From: Orientallactaga sibirica
Taxonomy: Eukaryota; Chordata; Mammalia; Rodentia; Dipodidae
Assembly (NCBI GenBank): GCA_036365145.1
Contig: JAEOAD010000794.1
Span: 1,612,001 to 1,676,000 of the forward strand
DNA: 64,000 bases
Direction: 5' to 3'
Shown: piece after piece, positions 51,901 to 60,100 of the stretch
Layout: each line of letters starts with the position of its first letter
Numbering within the stretch: position 1 is the stretch's first letter
Position numbers and translations under genes: made by a program
Notes under the pieces: model-generated
Told to the model about the DNA's origin: nothing
The model's database searches: none
What the model saw: only the letters and a program-made list of their open reading frames with translations

Positions 51901-54097
51901 TTTATTGTTTAAAAGTGTGTTGTTCAGTTTTCAGGAGCTGGTGGGATTCCTGATGCATCCTTTGTTGTTAATTTCTAGTGATACAGCACTGTGATCTGAT
52001 ATCACGCAGGAGATTATGTCTATCTTCCTAAATATATAGAGGCAGGCTTTATGACCCAGTATATGATCTATTTTAGAGAAAGTTCCATGGGCTTCTGAGA
52101 AGAACGTATAATCTGTGGACTTGGGGTAGAATGTTCTGTAGACGTCCATTAGATCTAGTTGATCTATGGTTTTGTTGCACTCTTACTTCCAATTACTTAA
52201 CAATTTTCTGTTTCAATGATATACCTATTTCTAATAGTGGAGTATTGACGTCTCCAACTATGATGGTGTTGGTGGTTATTTCTGTTTTGCTGTCAAGTAG
52301 GTTTTGTTTTATGAATTGTGGTACACCTGTGTTTGGTGCCTAAAAATTGATGATTGTGATATCTTCTTGTTGGATCATTCCCTTGATAAGCAAGAAACGG
52401 CCTTCTTTATGTTTTGTGATTACTTTTGGTTTGAAGTCTATTTTATCAAATATTAGTAGAGCAATGCCTTCTTGTTTATTTCCATTCACCTGGAATATCA
52501 TTTTCCACCCTTTCACCCTGAGGAGGTGTCTGTCTTTAGTGGTGAGGTGGATTTCTTGAAGACTGCAGATTGAAGGGTCAAATTTTCTGACCCACCCTGT
52601 TAGCTTATGTTTCTTGATGGGTGACCTAAGGCTATTAATGTTCAGGGTAATACTGTGAGGTTTGATTTAATTCCTGCCATGTTATGGTTTATGTGGTTTG
52701 GTGTATTCTTGGACTTTGTAGTTCTTTGTGCCTTCTCTGAGTTTGCTTATGGTGACTTGCTTCTTGTAGGCACTTGAGGTTGGTTGTTTGATTCTTCTGT
52801 GTGAATTCCCTGAAGTACCCTCTGTAGGTTTGGCTTTGTGTAGTTGTAAAGCTGAGTTTTATTGTGGAAAGTTTTTCTTTCACCATCTATTATGAGGGAT
52901 ACTTTTGCTGGGTAGAGTAGTTTGAGTTGGAAGACATAAAGTCTTTCCAGTTTTCCATTCCAGACCCTTCTGGCTTTCAGGGTTTCCATTAAGAATTTGG
53001 AAGTAATTCTGATGGGGTTACCTTTATATGTAATGTGTTGTTTCTCCCTAGCTGCTTTTAGGACTTTCTCTTTGTCATTACTGCTTAGAGTCTTAATGAT
53101 AATATGTCTTGGAGAATTTCTCCTTTGGTCCAGTCTGTTTGGAGTTCTGTTAGCTTCTTGTAACTTGATGGGACTTTCTTTTGAGAGTGTGGAAAGTTTT
53201 CTCTATAATTTTGTTGAATAAGTTCTCTATGCCTTTGGTCTGAATTTCTTTCCCTTTTGGTATCTCTATGATCTGAATGTTGGGATGTTTAAGGGTCTTC
53301 CACAGTTCTCTCATGTTCTGTTCACAAAAAATTCTGAACTTATTGAAACTTTTGGACTCATGAACTATTTATTCTGTTTGTCTTCCAGTTTTGAGTTTCT
53401 ATCCTTCACATGGCAGACTCTATTCTTGAGAGTTTCTATAGAATTTTGGCCTTGTTCAATCTGGTTTGTATTTTCTACTGCTTCTTTCTTTCTTTATTTT
53501 TTTGGAGAGAGAGAGAAGAGAGAGAATGGGCATGCCAGCAGCCTCTCAGCTGCTTGCACAAACTCTAGATACGTGTGCCCCCTGTGGGCAAGTGCAGCAT
53601 TGTGCCCTTGCATCATTTTGCATCTGGATAAATGTGGGACCTGGAGAATTGAATGGGTGTTCTTAGGCTTAGCAGGCAGGCACCTTAACCACTAAGCTAT
53701 CTCTCTAGCCCTTTTCTACTGCTTTTTTGTATATAGTTTCCATACCTCTGTCGAGTTCCCTTTACACATCATTTTCTAATTTTTCTTAGTGCTTCCTCAA
53801 ATTCATCCTTGCATTTATTTATTTCTTCATTGAGCTTAGCTAGCTGGTTTTTGAGGTCCTCTTTTGTTTTTGCTCTCCATCAGATCACTTAACTGTCTTT
53901 GGGGCCCTTCCTGGTTCTTTTGTATTAGGTCTAATCTAGCGAGAACAGCATTCATACAACTGTTGGCCCTTTGTTGATTTTCTGCAAGTTCTGCTATTTT
54001 CTTGGCCAGGGTTGGACTGCTTTTGTCTTCATTTTGGGGTTCTGATCCTATTATTTCTTCTATGTGGTTTTTTTTAGTTTATTCATTTATTAGAGGC

Positions 54098-54132
<35 letters not shown>

Positions 54133-57100
54133 AGAATGGGCACACCAGGCCCTCCAGCCACTGCAAATGAACTCCAGGCACATGTGCCACTATGTGTATC
54201 TGGCTTATGTGGGACCTGGAGAGTCGAACCTGGGTCCTTAGGCTTTGCAGGCATGCTCCTTAACTGCTAAGGCCATCTCTCCAACCCCAATCTCTTCTAT
54301 ATTTTGATTAGAAACATCCATTGTGGGACTGGGCAATCTTGTTAGATTTACTTGCATTTGATTTTTCATGTTATTCCTTTTGTACTGTGGTCTGCCCATC
54401 ACAGTGAAGGAATTTTAATAAATTTAGGAGGAAGCTGTAGTTTTCCTGTGTACAGGATTGGTGGCGAGTGGGGTTGAAGGTGTTAGTGTGTGGAGCTCCA
54501 TGGGTGTGGAAAAGCCTAGGTCGGGGCAGGGTGTGTGTACAGTAGCCTGTTGATCTGGATCCACACAGAGGGTGGCATGGGGGGGGTGGTGGTGAGTGGG
54601 ATGGAGGGCTTTTGGGTGTGGAGCTCCATAAGGGTGGACAAGCCTGGGTCAGGGTGGGGTAGGGCAAATGCTAGCCTGGTGACCTGTGTCTGCACTGGGG
54701 GACGGGGGGGCAGCAGCGAGTGGGATGGCTTTTGCATGTGGAGCTCCGTGGAGGCAGGAAAGCCTAGGTTGGGGTGGGGCAAAAGCTAGCCTGTTGACCT
54801 GGGTCTGCACACAGGAGGAGGTGTGGGGTGCACAGCAATGGTGGCAAGTGGGATGGGGTTCCCCTGAGGAGCTCTGTGGGAGCAGGAAATTCTAGGTTGG
54901 GGTGGCAAGGGGCGAATGCTAGCCTGGGTCCACTAAGCCGGCGGATAGTGCAGGAGGAATCTGAAGCTGAGAGTGCAGCTAGGATGGCTACTTGAGGGGA
55001 CTGGGGAACTGGTGGGCTACCCAAAAGCAGATTCCCTATTTTGCTTCTGCATACCTATGCTGAGTAATGTGAAGAAAATCTAAACTGAAGTGACCAAGAA
55101 TTGAAGCTACAGTCTTAGATTATGGGAGTTTTGTGCATACTGGTTACAGAGAGGCTCCTTTCCCTCAAAATCATCTTTCCTCTAAAAATATTTCAGGTAG
55201 TGGCTTTCAAATGTGGAGTGACAGCAGTAGAAACACCTGGAACATGTCACACACATACAAACCTGGAATATCACACATGGAACATATCACGTATGCAAAC
55301 CTGGAACAAGGGCTGGAGGGATGGCTTAGTGGTTAAGGCGTTTGCCTGCAAAGCCAAAGGACCCAGGCTCGATTCCTCAGGACCCACATAAGCCAGATGC
55401 ACAAGGTAGTGCATGCATCTGGAGTTCGTTTGCAGTCACTGGAGGCCCTGGTGTGCCCATTCTCTCTGTCTGTCTGTCTGTCTCTCTCTCTCTTTGGTTC
55501 TCTCAAATAAATAAATAAATAAAACTTTAAAAAGAAACCTGGAATATTGTCACACATAAACCTGAAACATGTCACACATGCACAATGTCAAAGTAATCCC
55601 CAGATCCTTTATTCCAGAAACCCCAATGATAGAACCTATCACCTTTTAGTTTATCAAGCCCTAAAGGTAATCAGACTGCATGCTGAAGTACAAGAACAAC
55701 TGCTATATAGGCTTAGTATAAAGTGCACACTTTGCAAAGCTGCAGAATCACTACCATGTGAGAGCTGTTAGAAATATCGAGGACCGAATTAGAATGAATG
55801 GGAAGTTTGAAGAGGAAATGAGTTTCTGACATAGGAATTATTCAAGGAATATTATAATTGATGAATTAAAATACAGTATTTTGACTTGTAGAGGTCCCAA
55901 TGTTTAGAAACCCAAAAGTTCAAATTCGGGGCTGGAGAGAGGACTCCACAGTTAAGGTGCTTGCCTGAAATGCCTAAAGACCCAGGTTTAACTTCCCAGT
56001 ACCCACATAAAGCCAGATGCACACAGTGATGCATGTGTTTGGAGGTCCTTTGCAGTGGTTAGAGGCCCTGGCACACTTATAATATTTTCTCCCTCTCTCT
56101 CTCTCCTTGCAAATAAATAAATAAATAAAAGAAAGTTCAAATTCTTATGAACTTTGATTTACATAGTCCTGCTTAATATAAACCAATTTCTTTTCCTATA
56201 TTCTGTGTATGGTTTGAATGTGAAATGTCCCTCACAAAAGCTCATGTGTTGAATGCTTGGTTCTTAGGTGGTGGCACTAGTTGGGAAGATCTGGAAACTA
56301 GGAAGCAGAACCTAGCTAGAAGATTCAGGTCACTGGAAACAAGTCCTTGAATATCTTGTTCTTGGCCTCTTCCTGTCTCACCCTGTGCTTCCCGCCCACC
56401 AAGAGATGAAAATCTCTTCCACTACACTCTTTTACTGCCATGATGCTTTGCTCTAGCATATGGGACTAAGTGACCATAGAATGAGCCTTCTGAAACCATG
56501 AGGAAAAATAAGTAATTCTTTCCTCAAGTTGTTTTGTCAAGCATTTTGGTCACTGGGAAGAAAAAGGAAATAAGCAATGGAGTTAAGCATATAATGCCTT
56601 TTATCTTAGCTATCTCTAAGATCTATGCTCAGCCACTTACCTTATTTAATGCCTTGTAGATGCCAAATAAAATATAGCGATACACAAAGGTTCTTATTTT
56701 CCATAAGGTGGTCTCCACAAAGAAAATCAACAGGAGATAAATAAAACCTGTGGTAGCCATTGCAATTACATACAATCCAATTGCACCTCTGTCCATACTG
56801 TATGTAGAAAGTTTAAGCACTAATGAAAAGAACAATAACAAAAAAGATATAGGTTTCCTTTTAAAAAGGTAATGAAATAACAGTCTGGGGAGACGGCTTA
56901 GTTAGTAAACTGTTGTGAAAGCTTGAGAAACTGAGTTTGGATCCCTAGCACACAGTTAAAAAAACAAAGCCATTTTCTGGTGTTGTGATCACCATGAGGG
57001 TCCCTTTGGAAGAGGGAGGACAGGGAGGAGGATAATGGAACCAATACTATGAATGTAAAATCAGAATAATATAAATTAAAAAAAAAAAGCCAGGTGTGGT

Positions 57101-60100
57101 GGCATATGCCTATAATCACAGTTCTTGGGGGAAGGTGTAGACAGCAAGATCTCTGGGGCTTGCTGGCTAGGTTGTGAGACTATCTCAAAAAATAAGGTGG
57201 GAAACAGCTAAGGAGGGCACTCAACCACTACCTCTGATCTTCACCAGCATCACACACACATGCTTACACACATATACACATGCATATAGACCACACCCAT
57301 GCACACAGATAAAGTTTAAAAAAGATGTTAAGGGCTGGCGAGATGAGTGCTTGCTAGCAAGACCAAAGGATTTGATCCCCCAGTACCCATGCAAAGTTAG
57401 ATATACATGAAGCCCCATGCCCCACGAGTGTGGAGTTTGTTTGCATTGGCTAGAGGCCCTGGTGCGCCCACCCTATCTCCCTCCCTTTCTCTCTTTCTAT
57501 TTGCCTCTTTCTCTGAAATAAATAAATAAAATACAAAAAATTAAATAAAAAATAAGTTAAAAGAACAAGATGACTAAGTAGGAGATATCAGACTTTAATC
57601 ACCCTTGCAAATAAATCAATTGTCAATTATTAACCAAAAAAAAGCACCAGTATAACCTCCAAACCATGACAATAAGAATGAGTCATTTAACCAGGCATGG
57701 TGGCACATGCCTTTAATCCCAGCACTTGGGAGACAGAGGTAGGAGGATCACCATGAGTTCAAGGCCACCCTGAGACTACATACTGAATTCCAGGTCAGCC
57801 TGAGCTAGAGTGAGACCCTACCTTGAACCCCCCCCCCAAAAAAAAAATAAGATAAAAAAAAAGAGTCATTTGTGTTCCATCAGGCTGAGTAAAAATGTGC
57901 ATTGATAGGTTAAGATATACAGTCTTCCTCGTACTATGTCTCAATCTCCTTTCCAGCAACTTGGCACATCATTCCACAGAGAGAAATTCCCAGGTCCAAC
58001 ATCCTACACTGACTGGGATAAAAGAACATGGGAAGCAGACACCCAGCTTCCCTTGCATTCTGAGAAGTTTCCTAGGAAGTCCACAATGGTGTTCAAATGA
58101 TAAGGTCCTGGGAGGAAAATGGAATGGGTTATATTATCAGGGGCCAGATAGAAATAAAGTAGCAGAGCCAGCAGAGCTCAGAGCACTATGTTAGCAAAAG
58201 CAAAGTGTACCTGCCAGAAGTGGTACTGTACCACCCAACAATGCATCCCACCAGCTTAACAGATCAGGCTGCCCACAAAAGAGCTGTACTGTGATACTTG
58301 GCTTGACCTCTTCGACTGTCACTCTTCATATCTTCACGTGGCCTAAAGTATGACCCTCAGGACCCATGCCAGGAAAAGGTATGAAAATAATGCTTATTAC
58401 TGTAATCTCACCTGACATTTGCTTATAGCCTTTATGTTGTCTTTCCCTCCTATCTCACTCTTTCCCTCTGGTCTCTAGTCACTTCAGTTTATTAGCATGA
58501 TTGCATTTTGGATACAATACCTGGAATTTTTTAAATTTATTTTTTATTGACAACTTCCATAATTGTTAACAACCCATGGTGATTCTGTCCCTCTCCTCAC
58601 TTTCTCCTTTGCAATTTCACTCTCCATCATACCCCTTCCTCCTCTCAATCAGTCTCTCTTTTATTTTGATGTCATCATCTTTTCCTCCTATTATGATGGT
58701 GTTGTATAGGTAGTGTCAGGCACTGCAAAATACCTGGAATTTTTTGCTGTCCCATAACTCATTAGCTGTGTTAATAGGTAGGGTATGGATTGCATTTTCT
58801 ACATGTGTCTTTCTTTCCATATTCTTTTTTTTTTTTTTGGAGAGAGACAGAGATGGGCGCGCCAATAGTCTCTCAGCTGCTGCAAACGAAATCCAGAGGG
58901 GTGCGCTCTCTTGTAGTCAAGTGTGGCATTGCGCCCTTGCGTCACTTTGCATCTGGCTAAACATAGGACCTGGAGATTGGAACCGCTGGAGATTGGAACC
59001 AGCATTCTTAGGCTTAGGAGGCAGGTGCCTTAACCGCTAAGCCATCTCTCCATCCCTCTTCCCATATTCTTATTCCCCTGCTAATGTGAAAATAATGCAG
59101 ACATGTGTAATAAGAGACACAAGGTCCCTATTAGATATTTCTGGAGTTGAAAACAAAGTTAATCCACTCCCTCTTCACATTTATCATCCTTTCTGTTTGT
59201 TTCCTTTCTAGTTCTCTTTTCCATCTAAGTACTCTCATCAAAGTAACTATTTTCAACCTTTACTCAGTCAACTGTATGCAATGTTCCCCCACATGCCAGC
59301 TCCATATCAAATGAAGAGTAGTTTACTTGTTCAATAGCATTTGAATGTTCATCACGTGTCAGCTCCATATCAAACAAGGAGTAGTTTAATATTAATTTAC
59401 TCCTTCAACAGCACCTGAATGTTCACCACATGTCATCTCCATACCAGACCAGTAATAGTTTAACATTAATTTACTCTTTTAACAGCATCTGAATGATACC
59501 AGGTGTCAGCTCCATATCAGGAGTAGTAGTTTAACATTAATTTACTCTGTTCAACAGCATCAATGTTACCACATGTCAGTTCCATAACAGACAAGGAGTA
59601 GCTTAACATTAATTTACACTTGCAACAGTATCTGACTCTTACCAACCATTAGCTCCATATCAGAGAAGTAGTTTAATTAATTAATTAATTTAAGAAAGAG
59701 AGGCTGATAGAGAATGGAGGAGTAGTTTAACATTAAGGGGAAGAACTTGAGTAAAGGAAAAGTGGAGGGAGGGCTAATCAAAATCTAAGAGGATATAAGT
59801 AAGTCATATGGAAAACTATGTTTTTGGACAACAGAATACTCAGGAGCCATAAATTGTTACTAGAAAGTTTTCAGTTCCAGGGATAGAATACCTTCCAGTG
59901 AGTTGTTGGCCAGGGAGGTCATGGATACCCCCAAAACAGTACAGGCCATTGCCAAGACTCTTGGTTTCCCACAAGGAATAGATGGTAAGACCTTATTGCT
60001 GAAGACTCCACATACTTGGGCTGCAAAGTCACTGAGAAATCCTGCTGGGGCTGAGCTGAAAACCTCCTCCATGTGGACCAGCTGACAGAAAGCTGGAAAA

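Larger units (their letters stand above)
51294..55030 (-). mobile_element. L1 of a different lineage: 5' UTR monomers, ORF1 and the start of ORF2
   Basis: On the minus strand: tandem 5' UTR units (54945-54460), ORF1 remnants (about 54370-52690) and the ORF2 endonuclease part (52560-51600, with [17 protein letters not shown]). It then breaks off at 51294 with no reverse transcriptase or 3' UTR. Three B2-like SINEs are inserted in it. Confidence 0.8.

Noticed and set aside
56791..56800. Inner acceptor ACATACAG for the exon at 56641
   Set aside because: It would break the reading frame with the previous exon; the outer acceptor has a strong pyrimidine tract and keeps the frame.
59297..59677. 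Regularly spaced repeats suggesting a CRISPR-like array
   Set aside because: The units repeat along their full length without unique spacers and lie in a mammalian intron; this is a minisatellite.
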